DNA of 61,067 bases, taken from positions 1 through 61,067 of the forward strand of contig NZ_JACJRF010000032.1 in assembly GCF_014697105.1 (NCBI RefSeq), written 5' to 3'. Source of the DNA: Anabaena subtropica FACHB-260 (GTDB lineage: Bacteria; Cyanobacteriota; Cyanobacteriia; Cyanobacteriales; Nostocaceae). Made by a program: the position numbers and the translations under genes. The notes under the pieces are model-generated. The model had not been told where the DNA came from. It did no database searches and saw nothing but the letters and a program-made list of their open reading frames with translations. The first letter of the stretch is position 1. Each line of letters begins with the position of its first letter. Below, in pieces: positions 29,147 to 37,602 of this stretch.

Positions 29147-29737
29147 ATGATTATGTCAAATACCTTTACTCAAGACACAGTTTTTAGTATTTACGAAAAC
29201 CAAGAAAGCAAGTTTTTAACGCCTTTCCAACGTAAGGCTTTACTCAAACATTTACAAAATAATCTACAGCCAGAATATCGCCGACGCATCGAAATTATGT
29301 TAATGGCAGATATTGGTAAATCTCAAACTCAAATTTGCGAAATATTGGGTTGTTCGCAAGAAATGGCACGTTATTGGATTGGAATAGCCGAAGCGGGTTT
29401 AGCACACAAATGGAACGAACGTCCAATAGGTAGACCGAAGATTGTTAATGCTCAATATTTAGAAAGACTAAGAGAATTGGTGAGTAATAGTCCTCGTGAT
29501 TATGGCTATGCTTTTACTTATTGGACTGCTCAATGGTTAAGCAAGCATTTAGCCGCAGAGTTAGGGATTGAAATTAGCGATCGCCACATCAATCGCCTGC
29601 TCAAACAAATGGGACTTTCTACTAAACGCAAAAGTTCCCAGCCAAAACCAGCTAATCCTATTGAGGATGCTGGGATTACAATTGGTGACTTACAAACTAC
29701 CTCTAAGCCTAGTTTTAATTGGTCGATTAATTCGTAA
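29147..29737 (+). CDS. Helix-turn-helix protein derived from an IS630-type transposase N-terminus
   Basis: About 196 aa from ATG 29147 (a second ATG lies two codons on; an upstream TTG is also possible). Residues 20-85 (YRRRIEIMLMADIGKSQTQI, CEILGCSQEMARYWIG) are the first HTH of IS630-type transposases. ERPIGRPKI and TYWTAQWLSKHLAAELGIEI, SDRHINRLLKQMGLSTKRK form the second winged HTH. The DDE catalytic domain is absent, replaced by a short tail. It lies 145 bp upstream of the exporter gene in the same direction. It may be a domesticated regulator of the island; that is inferred from position. Confidence 0.75.
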   Translation: MIMSNTFTQDTVFSIYENQESKFLTPFQRKALLKHLQNNLQPEYRRRIEIMLMADIGKSQTQICEILGCSQEMARYWIGIAEAGLAHKWNERPIGRPKIVNAQYLERLRELVSNSPRDYGYAFTYWTAQWLSKHLAAELGIEISDRHINRLLKQMGLSTKRKSSQPKPANPIEDAGITIGDLQTTSKPSFNWSINS

Positions 29738-29882
29738 TTATGCTTGGTCTCAATAATTCAAAATTATCCAGAAAATCCCGAATTTTGAATTTTGTTGGCG
29801 CAAGCTTTCCCTACGGTGGCCTTAGCCTAGCCGTAGGCTATGAGAGAATTTTGAATTCCCCAAAGGGGTTGGAGGTAGGGAA

Positions 29883-32800
29883 ATGCCATCAGGGTTTTCC
29901 CGGCAATATTTAGCCGAACAACTCACCCAACTCTTGGGTGAGTCTTTATCCGAAAGAGAATTAGAAAAGTGCATTTCAGCTTTAGAAATTATTGAACCAC
30001 CCATTGCCAAACAATTTTGGCAAGCAGCTACAGCATCGGCGGGTATTCATATTGTTCTTGGGGGTAAAGTCAGGCTGCTAGATAGCACTCACAACTTAAT
30101 TACTACCCTCTCAACTGGTACATCATTTGGGGAATTGACGCTGTTTCCTGACGCAGACTTTATTCCTTATGTCGCCAGAGCTTCAGTAAACTTAAAACTC
30201 GGCTATCTTCCCCAAGCAATTTTACAAGAATTGATGGGTGAAAATACCAGTATTGGCGATCGCCTGAAAAAACACGCCGAAACTTGGGATTTGTTGGTGC
30301 TATGTTGTCAAAATTCCTTATTGCCGCAAAATAGCTCGGTGGAGGAGATAATTAAAGCCCTAGCTTTATTTGAACGGCATACTTTAGATATTGGCTCACT
30401 ACCAAATCAAATCTTTGAAGATACTAAGCTTTGGCTGTTGCGTCGGGGAGAATTAGTAAAAAATAGTGGACGCACATTTCAACCTGGAAAAATCTCTCAA
30501 TACAGCAAACAGGGAACTTGGCGGGTAACGCAATCCGCTATTGTCTACATCCTCAAGAATGATAATTGGCAAGTAGCACAGGAATATTGGCCGGAATTGG
30601 GGAGTAGGGAGTGGGGAGTGGAGAGTGGGGAAAATGCTACTCAATCTCCCTTACTTAATCTTCCATCCCCAGTTATTAAGGAACCAGAACCCAAGCCAAA
30701 ACAAAAGCAACGACGAGCCTATTTTCCTAGTCCGCGTGTAAAAGTTGGTCATTTATGGGGACGACTGACTAAGCGCTATCCCATATTTGAACAACAAAGT
30801 GCGGCTGATTGTGGTGCAGCTTGTTTGGTGATGATTAGCCGCTATTGGGGTAAGCGTTTGAGTGTAAATCGGCTGCGGGATTTAACTAACGTCAATCGTG
30901 ATGGTGCATCGCTGAAAGGTTTAACAGCAGCAGCCGAAACCATTGGTTTTACTACCCGTCCGGTAAAAGCAAGCCTGGATAAATTGGCACAACAACAGCT
31001 ACCAGCGATCGCACACTGGGAAGGTGTACACTACATTGTAGTTTATGAAATTAATAAAAGACAGGTAATTGTCGGTGATCCGGCAATCGGACAACGTAAC
31101 CTTAGCCTGGCTGAATTTAAAGCTGGTTGGACTGGTTACGCCTTGTTACTACAACCGACAACTGAACTCAAAGAAAACCAGGAAGCGAATACATCATTCT
31201 GGCAACTGTTTGAGTTAGTTAAACCCCACACGCGGGTGTTGGTGGAGGTATTCAGCGCTTCTTTATTGATTCAAGTGTTTGGACTAATCACACCCCTATT
31301 TACTCAGTTGTTATTAGATAGGGTGATTGTTCAAGGAAGCACTTTGACATTAAATGCAGTGGGTTTGGGGTTAATGATATTTGGTTTATTCCGTGTTGCA
31401 CTCAACGGACTAAGGCAATATTTGCTAGACCATACAGCCAACCGCATCAGCATATCTCTACTGGTAGGTTTTATTAAACATACCTTCCGTTTACCCTTGT
31501 CGTTTTTTGAGTCGCGTTACGTCGGGGATATTGTTTCTCGCGTCCAAGAAAACCAAAAGATTCAGCGCTTTTTGACTGGGGAAGCATTGTCAATCATTTT
31601 AGACTTGCTGACAGTGTTTATCTATGTAGCATTGATGTTTTGGTACAGTTCAGCAATGGCGTTGCTGAGTTTAGCGATTGTGCCGCCTTTTATGTTGTTG
31701 GCAATCATTGCTACACCATTTTTACGTCGCATTAGTCGGGAGGTTTTTAGTGCTACAGCTAGCGAGAATAGTTATTTAATTCAATCCCTCTCTGGTATTC
31801 GCTCAATTCGCTCGATGGCAATTGAACAAACAGTCCGTTGGCATTGGGAAGAACAACTGAATAATGTCATCAGAAAAACCTTCACCGGGCAGATAATTAG
31901 TAACAAATTACAAATTTTTAGTTCTGCCTTAGAAACTCTGGTGACTACGGGATTACTTTGGTTTGGGGCATGGTTGGTGATTCAAAACCAACTGACGATA
32001 GGGCAATTAGTCGCCTTTAATATGCTGTTGGGTAATATTATTCGCCCCTTTCAGAGGTTGGTAGTATTGTGGAATCAATTGCAAGAAGTAGTTATTTCTA
32101 CAGAACGAATTAACGATGTATTAGAAGCAGAACCAGAGGAAGATTTACAACGCCAACATCGGCAATTTTTACCAAGATTACAAGGACATATTCGCTTTGA
32201 TAATGTCACATTTCGTTATCATCCAGAAAGCGATCGCAACATCTTAGAAAATCTCAGCTTTGAAATCAAGCCTGAGCAAACCGTGGCTGTGGTAGGGCGG
32301 AGTGGTTCCGGCAAAACCACCCTGTTTAAACTGATTTTGGGTTTATATCCCCCGACAGATGGAAAAGTTTTAATTGATGGGCAAGATGTGACTAATATAG
32401 CCCTGCGATCGCTCCGTTCACAAATCGGTGTTGTCGATCAAGATACCTTTTTATTTGGCGGCACAATCCGCGAAAATATCAGCATTGCTCACCCAGACGC
32501 TCCTTTAGAAGAGATTATTGCCGTCGCCCGTTTAGCAGGAGCAGATGACTTTATCAAGCAAATGCCAGTAGGATATGAAACCCAAATTGGTGAAGGTGGG
32601 GGGATGTTATCTGGCGGACAACGACAACGTTTAGCGATCGCCCGTGCTTTGTTAGGAGACCCCCGTCTACTGTTGTTAGATGAAGCAACCAGTCATCTCG
32701 ATTCTGAATCAGAACGTATAATTCAAAACAATCTGAAAACTATACTCAAAGGGCGCACCAGTATTATCATTGCCCACCGCCTGTCCACCGTGCGCCATGC

Positions 32801-32921
32801 AGACCTGATCCTGGTTTTAGATCGCGGCTTATTAGTCGAAACTGGAACCCACGATGAATTAATTGCCAGAAGAGGTCATTATTTTTATCTCAACCAACAA
32901 CAATTGGCACAAGCAGGTTGA
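29883..32921 (+). CDS. HetC-like peptidase-containing ABC exporter (cNMP-type domain + C39 + ABC)
   Basis: A 1012-residue exporter that should cut double-glycine leaders and secrete the peptide. Residues about 50-130 resemble a cyclic-nucleotide-binding domain (GGKVRLLDSTHNLITTLSTG, SFGELTLFPD). A linker with a heptad-repeat insertion (about 235-265) follows. The C39 peptidase has catalytic Cys310 (AADCGAACL), His383 (VHYIVVYE) and Asp399 (GDPAIG), so it is intact. Six membrane helices span about 430-720. The ATPase has Walker A (GRSGSGKTTLFK), signature LSGGQRQR, Walker B LLLLDEATSH and the His switch (IIAHRLS). The layout matches HetC, the exporter needed for heterocyst development. RBS GGAGG lies nine bases before ATG. 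Confidence 0.92.
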   Translation: MPSGFSRQYLAEQLTQLLGESLSERELEKCISALEIIEPPIAKQFWQAATASAGIHIVLGGKVRLLDSTHNLITTLSTGTSFGELTLFPDADFIPYVARASVNLKLGYLPQAILQELMGENTSIGDRLKKHAETWDLLVLCCQNSLLPQNSSVEEIIKALALFERHTLDIGSLPNQIFEDTKLWLLRRGELVKNSGRTFQPGKISQYSKQGTWRVTQSAIVYILKNDNWQVAQEYWPELGSREWGVESGENATQSPLLNLPSPVIKEPEPKPKQKQRRAYFPSPRVKVGHLWGRLTKRYPIFEQQSAADCGAACLVMISRYWGKRLSVNRLRDLTNVNRDGASLKGLTAAAETIGFTTRPVKASLDKLAQQQLPAIAHWEGVHYIVVYEINKRQVIVGDPAIGQRNLSLAEFKAGWTGYALLLQPTTELKENQEANTSFWQLFELVKPHTRVLVEVFSASLLIQVFGLITPLFTQLLLDRVIVQGSTLTLNAVGLGLMIFGLFRVALNGLRQYLLDHTANRISISLLVGFIKHTFRLPLSFFESRYVGDIVSRVQENQKIQRFLTGEALSIILDLLTVFIYVALMFWYSSAMALLSLAIVPPFMLLAIIATPFLRRISREVFSATASENSYLIQSLSGIRSIRSMAIEQTVRWHWEEQLNNVIRKTFTGQIISNKLQIFSSALETLVTTGLLWFGAWLVIQNQLTIGQLVAFNMLLGNIIRPFQRLVVLWNQLQEVVISTERINDVLEAEPEEDLQRQHRQFLPRLQGHIRFDNVTFRYHPESDRNILENLSFEIKPEQTVAVVGRSGSGKTTLFKLILGLYPPTDGKVLIDGQDVTNIALRSLRSQIGVVDQDTFLFGGTIRENISIAHPDAPLEEIIAVARLAGADDFIKQMPVGYETQIGEGGGMLSGGQRQRLAIARALLGDPRLLLLDEATSHLDSESERIIQNNLKTILKGRTSIIIAHRLSTVRHADLILVLDRGLLVETGTHDELIARRGHYFYLNQQQLAQAG
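30598..30640 (+). repeat. In-frame G-rich heptanucleotide repeats in the exporter gene
   Basis: Four to five tandem copies of GGGGAGT variants (GGGGAGT AGGGAGT GGGGAGT GGAGAGT) are translated as LGSREWGVESGEN in the linker between the cNMP-like and C39 domains. This repeat type is otherwise intergenic in Nostoc-type genomes. The frame is kept. Confidence 0.75.
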
Positions 32922-32936
32922 GGAACTGGGAACTAC

Positions 32937-33012
32937 TTAGTGCTGAGTCATGAGTACCGTTAGCGCGGCGTAGAGCAGCGTGCTGAGTAAGTATCTTACT
33001 CAGCAATCGGTA
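32937..33012. repeat. TGCTGAGT-type repeat between exporter and HlyD genes
   Basis: Heptad-like TAGTGCTGAGTCATGAGTAC on the left and GTATCTTACTCAGCAATCGG on the right flank a GC-rich core (GTTAGCGCGGCGTAGAGCAG). It is the same class as the repeat at 9470-9552. It separates the exporter and adaptor genes by 137 bp without an obvious terminator. Confidence 0.5.
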
Positions 33013-33058
33013 CTAGATGATACTCCATGTTATATCCCACATTTCCGCTAAATAATTT

Positions 33059-34606
33059 ATGCCACATCCATCTGTTAATTCATCATCTGTACTTGTTCAA
33101 CAACAGCCGGATCAGCTGCAACGAGGTCAAGATGCTCATGACTTCGTTGATTATCGGACACAGACAGGAACGGAGACAAACGATTGGTTTTACGGCACAG
33201 AAGAACTACTAGATGCTTTACCGCAGCGCTGGACGCGCTCCATGCTGTATTTGCTCATCAGCTTTACAATCGTTGTTTTACCTTGGGCAATGTTCACCAA
33301 GGTAGATGAAACTGGCAGCGCCAGAGGGCGTTTAGAACCCCAAGGCGCAACGCAAAAATTAGGTGTTGCGATTACCAGTAATGTCAAAGCTGTGAATGTG
33401 GAAGAAGGAGCGACTGTCAAAGCCGGACAAGTGCTATTGGAATTAGATTCTGATGTGTTGCAAACACAGGTAGAGCAAGCGCAGACAAGGTTAGAAGAAC
33501 TGATCAATCGTCAAGGACAACAAGAACTACTCAAAAACCAATTGATGTTAACAATTAACATCCAACAACAGCAAAATCAAGCCCAAGAATTAGAAAAGAT
33601 GGCTCAAGTCCATCAGGCGCAGCAAAATCTTGATGCTAGACAAAGTACATATAACTTACAAAAATTAGAAAAATTGTCTCTAGTTGAACAAGCTAGGCAA
33701 AATATTAATTCCGCTCAATTAGCTAGGAATTTAGCTAATAGTCGTTTGCAAAGAGATATTAAGGAAGTTGCACGCTATCGCCAACTGTTAAAACAAGGTG
33801 CGATCGCGCAAATTAAAGTTGTAGAACTAGAAAAGATAGCTGAAGAAAGTCAACGTTCTCTATTGCAAGCTAATGCTGATTTTACTCAAGCCCAATTACG
33901 CTTGCAAGAACAAGGCAGCCGTTATCAAACAACTGTCAGCCAAACTTTAGCTGACATTGAGCAAGCAAAACTCCGGCTACAAGAACAGCAAAGTAGCTAT
34001 CAAAGCCTTGTACAAACAGGTAAATTGGCGCTGTTAAGAAGTCAGGAACAACTCAAAGACCTGCAAAACCAACTAACGACATTGCAATCAGAAATCATCC
34101 AAACCAAGAGCCAGATTAACGCCTTCAAGATTCAAATGCAACAAAGAATAGTGCGATCGCCTGTTGATGGTACGATTTTTGATCTGCCTATCGACAAACC
34201 AGGCCCCGTAGTTGAAGCTGGACAGATCGTTGCTCAAATTGCTCCCAAGAATGCAGCATTAGTTCTCAGAAGCTCAATGCCTAGTCAACACAGTGGTTTC
34301 TTGAAGGTAGGAATGCCAGTTAAAATCAAATTTGATGCCTATCCTTTCCAAGATTATGGAGTATTGCCAGGACGTGTTAGCTGGATTTCTCCTGACTCGA
34401 AAATACAAACTACAAGCCAGGGCAACATAGAAGTTTATGAAATGGATATTACCCTAGAGCATCCTTATATTCAAGCTGGTAATAAGCGGATTTCCTTAAC
34501 TCCTGGTCAATCAGCAACCGCCGAAGTAATTATCCGTCAGCGTCGAGTTATTGATTTCATCTTAGACCCATTCAAGAAGTTACAAAAAGGTGGGTTAGAG
34601 CTTTAA
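33059..34606 (+). CDS. HlyD-family membrane fusion protein
   Basis: A 515-residue periplasmic adaptor that pairs with the ABC exporter to reach the cell surface. A cytoplasmic N-terminus (about 60 aa) is followed by one membrane helix (MLYLLISFTIVVLPWAMFTK, about residues 61-80). Then come the lipoyl half-motif (LGVAITSNVKAVNVEEGATV, KAGQVLLELDSD), a long coiled coil rich in Gln/Leu (about 135-360), the second lipoyl half (IVRSPVDGTIFDLPIDKPGP) and the C-terminal beta barrel (VGMPVKIKFDAYPFQDYGVL). It directly follows the exporter in the same direction. Confidence 0.93.
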   Translation: MPHPSVNSSSVLVQQQPDQLQRGQDAHDFVDYRTQTGTETNDWFYGTEELLDALPQRWTRSMLYLLISFTIVVLPWAMFTKVDETGSARGRLEPQGATQKLGVAITSNVKAVNVEEGATVKAGQVLLELDSDVLQTQVEQAQTRLEELINRQGQQELLKNQLMLTINIQQQQNQAQELEKMAQVHQAQQNLDARQSTYNLQKLEKLSLVEQARQNINSAQLARNLANSRLQRDIKEVARYRQLLKQGAIAQIKVVELEKIAEESQRSLLQANADFTQAQLRLQEQGSRYQTTVSQTLADIEQAKLRLQEQQSSYQSLVQTGKLALLRSQEQLKDLQNQLTTLQSEIIQTKSQINAFKIQMQQRIVRSPVDGTIFDLPIDKPGPVVEAGQIVAQIAPKNAALVLRSSMPSQHSGFLKVGMPVKIKFDAYPFQDYGVLPGRVSWISPDSKIQTTSQGNIEVYEMDITLEHPYIQAGNKRISLTPGQSATAEVIIRQRRVIDFILDPFKKLQKGGLEL

Positions 34607-34640
34607 CTTTCTTCCTTAATTTGTCTGCCAATAATTTTTT

Positions 34641-34803
34641 GTAGCGTGTGTTGTCCCATAGTGCAACACACCATCTAAGATTTCCCGTGCGTTATGGACG
34701 TTAGTTCTAACTCACGCTACTTAAATAGAACATAATAAATAATTCAAAGTTTGTAGTCAGGAGTTTAGTCCTAATAAAAGGGCTAAATCCCTCACTATGA
34801 ACT
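34641..34803. repeat. Two adjacent palindromic intergenic repeats
   Basis: 34641-34720 has outer arms GTAGCGTG/CACGCTAC and an inner stem GTGTTG/CAACAC. 34751-34803 is an imperfect inverted repeat with GGAGTTTAGTCC and GGGCTAAATCCC arms. A member of the second family also lies at 55201-55271. They look like miniature mobile or palindromic elements of Nostocales. The rest of 34607-34972 shows no gene. Confidence 0.6.
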
Positions 34804-34972
34804 AAATTTATGCTATTTATTAAGAATGAAATCGGACTATCATATTAATTATTGAAGATTGAAAACTATCACTAGATAGAGTCTAGAAAACATTTATCAC
34901 GCAATCATAATAAATGAATAATTACTGCAAAATATCAATTTAATTTAGTTGAAAAACGGGAGAGAACGTAAT

Positions 34973-35755
34973 ATGGATAAATTATTGAAAATGTCAGCCG
35001 AAGACATTATTAATCACCTGAAATTATCTTTCCAAGTTCCTAGTATATTAGAAGCGATCGCTACTCAGAGAATTATTGCCCATACAGCCGCAGAAGTCGG
35101 AATTGAATTAAGTGTAGAAGAACTACAACAAGCGGCTGATAGTATGCGCTTGGCTAACCGCTTACTGAAAGCAGATGATACTTGGAATTGGCTACAAAAA
35201 CACTACCTAACTATAGATGATTTTGAAGAAGTAGCGAAAACAAACTTACTGTATATGAAATTAGCGGAATATTTATTTGCAGAAAAAGTTGAACCTTATT
35301 TTTATGCTCACAAAATTGATTATACTGGAGCGGTAACTTATGAAGTTATTTTAGATGACGAAGACTTAGCTTTAGAGTTATTTTATGCTTTACAAGAGGG
35401 CGAAATCAGCTTTCAAGAGATCGCCCGTCAATATATCCAATATCCCGAAATTCGCCGCGCTGGAGGGTATCAAGGTACTCGCTATCGTCAAGATTTTCGT
35501 CCAGAAATAGCAGCCGCAGTTTTTGCTGCAACCCCTCCCCAAATTCTTAAACCAATAATTACACCCCAAGGAGTACATATAATTGTTGTTGAAGAAATCA
35601 TTACACCAGAATTAGATGAGTCACGACGGATTCAAATACTTAAAGATTTTTTTACTAATTGGTTACAACAACAAATTACTAATTTAGAACTTGTGGCTGA
35701 CCTTTCTCAAAATGGCTATTCTCCATCCTCATCAGAATTGCCAAAACCAGCCTAA
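34973..35755 (+). CDS. Parvulin-like peptidyl-prolyl isomerase (second copy of the island)
   Basis: 260 aa from ATG 34973, chosen over an upstream TTG because GGGAGAG precedes it. Same family as 26972-27730: N-terminal helices (ILEAIATQRIIAHTAAEVGI, VEELQQAADSMRLANRLLKA), then the parvulin-like part (VTYEVILDDEDLALELFYAL, EISFQEIARQYIQYPEIRRA, GGYQGTRYRQDF, IITPQGVHIIVVEEI). There is no signal peptide. It follows hlyD on the same strand at a distance of 366 bp. Likely an accessory of precursor handling. The identity between the copies is low, so the duplication is old. Confidence 0.85.
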   Translation: MDKLLKMSAEDIINHLKLSFQVPSILEAIATQRIIAHTAAEVGIELSVEELQQAADSMRLANRLLKADDTWNWLQKHYLTIDDFEEVAKTNLLYMKLAEYLFAEKVEPYFYAHKIDYTGAVTYEVILDDEDLALELFYALQEGEISFQEIARQYIQYPEIRRAGGYQGTRYRQDFRPEIAAAVFAATPPQILKPIITPQGVHIIVVEEIITPELDESRRIQILKDFFTNWLQQQITNLELVADLSQNGYSPSSSELPKPA

Positions 35756-35837
35756 ATGGGGAATAAATTAAATTTATCCCTCTCTGTGCCTCTGTGATGT
35801 AAGCTTTTTTAGGGACTTCCAGATAAAAAATATCCAA

Positions 35838-35908
35838 GTAGGTTGGGTGCGTCAGTGCAAGAAAATCTAGCTGTACCAAGAAATTATTCATACTGACGCA
35901 CCCTACTA
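35838..35908. repeat. MITE-like inverted repeat
   Basis: Arms GTAGGTTGGGTGCGTCAGT (left) and ACTGACGCACCCTAC (right) enclose about 35 bp. It lies between the convergent parvulin and HetP-like genes. No coding content is seen. Confidence 0.65.
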
Positions 35909-35986
35909 ACCGTCAATTTGGAATAATTTTTTTTGGTGTTCCCTTATTGAACCACATAGGCACAGAGTAAATAATTTTAAAATCTG

Positions 35987-36280
35987 TTAAAGATGACTTG
36001 AGTCTATAGCTATAATCTTTGTTTTTATCGCCACGAACTTAACATTTATACTATTGGTTTTACGAATTTTAATAATGTTAGGTGTGGGATTATTTTTACG
36101 TAAGCGAATATAGGTACGATAAGGGATATATGTAAGAGGATTATAACCAACTGTCTGGAGGATTAATACACAAGCCCAAGAATACTTACCAGTAGATATA
36201 GCCTTAAGAATAGCCTCCCATTCTTCAGTGAGAATTGCACAGTCAGAAAGTTGATGATGCTGGGAAAGTTCTTGAGTCAT
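35987..36280 (-). CDS. HetP-like protein, short form
   Basis: A 97-residue protein whose segment [20 protein letters not shown], followed by [14 protein letters not shown], matches the conserved core of HetP, which promotes commitment to heterocyst formation. HetP and several homologues occur in Anabaena PCC 7120, and some are short like this one. The C-terminal 35 residues (basic, [20 protein letters not shown]) do not match HetP. It lies downstream of the HopA1/kinase genes on the same strand and opposite the HetC-like exporter. In PCC 7120 hetC and hetP are adjacent too. The family call is from memory of the motif; the role in this island is unknown. Confidence 0.75.
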   Translation of the reverse strand: MTQELSQHHQLSDCAILTEEWEAILKAISTGKYSWACVLILQTVGYNPLTYIPYRTYIRLRKNNPTPNIIKIRKTNSINVKFVAIKTKIIAIDSSHL

Positions 36281-36420
36281 AAGCCTAAATTTTAAGTATT
36301 ATTGAGAAATAGCCTTTTGCCCAACCGGAATAGCTGCCAAAACCTGTTTACCGAGTGAAAAATCAGTCAACTCAATATCAATACATCTCTAACTTCAATG
36401 ATGAAGATGAAATTTGAAGA

Positions 36421-37503
36421 TTACAAAGGTGTATAGATATCTTCGGAGTAAGCATTGAGGTAAGGACGCTGCAATTCAATGTTGAGTGAAGAGAAGTGTT
36501 GCAAAATTGCAGTCATCCTACCTATTGGCGTATCATTACCTTGTTGCCAAGCCTCCAACAAACCATTAGCCACAATTTGACAACGGTGTGTCCCAAAACT
36601 TTCGTTTTCGCCAAATCTATGGTTTGGTTCTTCTGCGATCGCTAACCCAGATGCGATAGGCTTAGTAAATAGGGGTACTTGTTCCTGAAAATGCCCTTGA
36701 TTTTCTGCATAAAGCCTCTCTAGGACAGGGTGAACCTTTTCATAGTCATTTTTACCAAAATACAGCACGGCTGAGTCATAGCGGTCATAATCAGAAGGAT
36801 TATATAGTGCTTTAAATGTGAAGTTAACAGGGATAGCGTTGAGGTGTGTAGTCAAATTGTCCATGACAGCAACTGCACCATCTGGTGTTAAGTTGAAGTA
36901 GACACGCACCAGAGTTTGATTGTGTGGTGCAGCACCTGCGTTTGCTACAGCCATATAAAATCCATTTTGGACTAGATTTTTCGGCAGTTGGATACCAACA
37001 GAGTCATCTATAGTATTAGTTTCCAAACCACCCCGTTCAACGTGCAGAGTCAAACCATCTCGATACACAGCGAAAGTACCATCTGATTCTTCTCTAACTA
37101 CTTGCCAACCATAATTCCAGTAGCCAGTACCTCTGTTATTTTCATGCAGGCGATCGTAAAAAGCTAGGTCTACACCCAAAAATGTATTATTCTCTAAATT
37201 TTGGTTGACGGCTAAATTAGATATCTCTGCATCAGATGCCAAAACACTTTTCAATGAACCATTGTAATAAATACCGTAAAGAAAACTACGCAATTGCTGA
37301 CTCAAGTACTTATTTTGTAAATCTGAAGATAATTTTTGAAACCGAGATACTGAAGACTCAGGTAACTCTAAGGCTTTATAGTTTGGATGCTTAATACAAT
37401 ACTGAGACTGAATTTCAAGATTATGAATAATGTCTTGCAATGATATCTGCAATGACTCTGGAATATCCGACAATTGCACAGATAGAGAATCTAATAGTTG
37501 CAT
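36421..37503 (-). CDS. HopA1-family protein, predicted phospho-Ser/Thr lyase of a RiPP pathway
   Basis: A 360-residue member of the family named after the type III effector HopA1. Diagnostic stretches are LRSFLYGIYYNGSL, DLAFYDRLHENNRGTGYWNY, VRVYFNLTPDGAVAVMDNLT, FTFKALYNPSDYDRYDSAVL and ENESFGTHRCQIVANGLLEA. In class V lanthipeptide (LxmY-like) and thioamitide clusters such proteins work with a phosphotransferase-like kinase to make dehydroalanine and dehydrobutyrine. Here the kinase gene is the neighbour (99 bp upstream) and precursor genes lie beyond it on the same strand. The lyase activity is inferred from family and context. Confidence 0.85.
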   Translation of the reverse strand: MQLLDSLSVQLSDIPESLQISLQDIIHNLEIQSQYCIKHPNYKALELPESSVSRFQKLSSDLQNKYLSQQLRSFLYGIYYNGSLKSVLASDAEISNLAVNQNLENNTFLGVDLAFYDRLHENNRGTGYWNYGWQVVREESDGTFAVYRDGLTLHVERGGLETNTIDDSVGIQLPKNLVQNGFYMAVANAGAAPHNQTLVRVYFNLTPDGAVAVMDNLTTHLNAIPVNFTFKALYNPSDYDRYDSAVLYFGKNDYEKVHPVLERLYAENQGHFQEQVPLFTKPIASGLAIAEEPNHRFGENESFGTHRCQIVANGLLEAWQQGNDTPIGRMTAILQHFSSLNIELQRPYLNAYSEDIYTPL

Positions 37504-37602
37504 AGAGATTTGTCCATAAATGATTTTGAGAGATGAGGGGGATGAGGGAGATAGAAAGATAAGGTAAGTAGAAATTCTTCCCTATCTCCCCCCACTCCCT
37601 AA

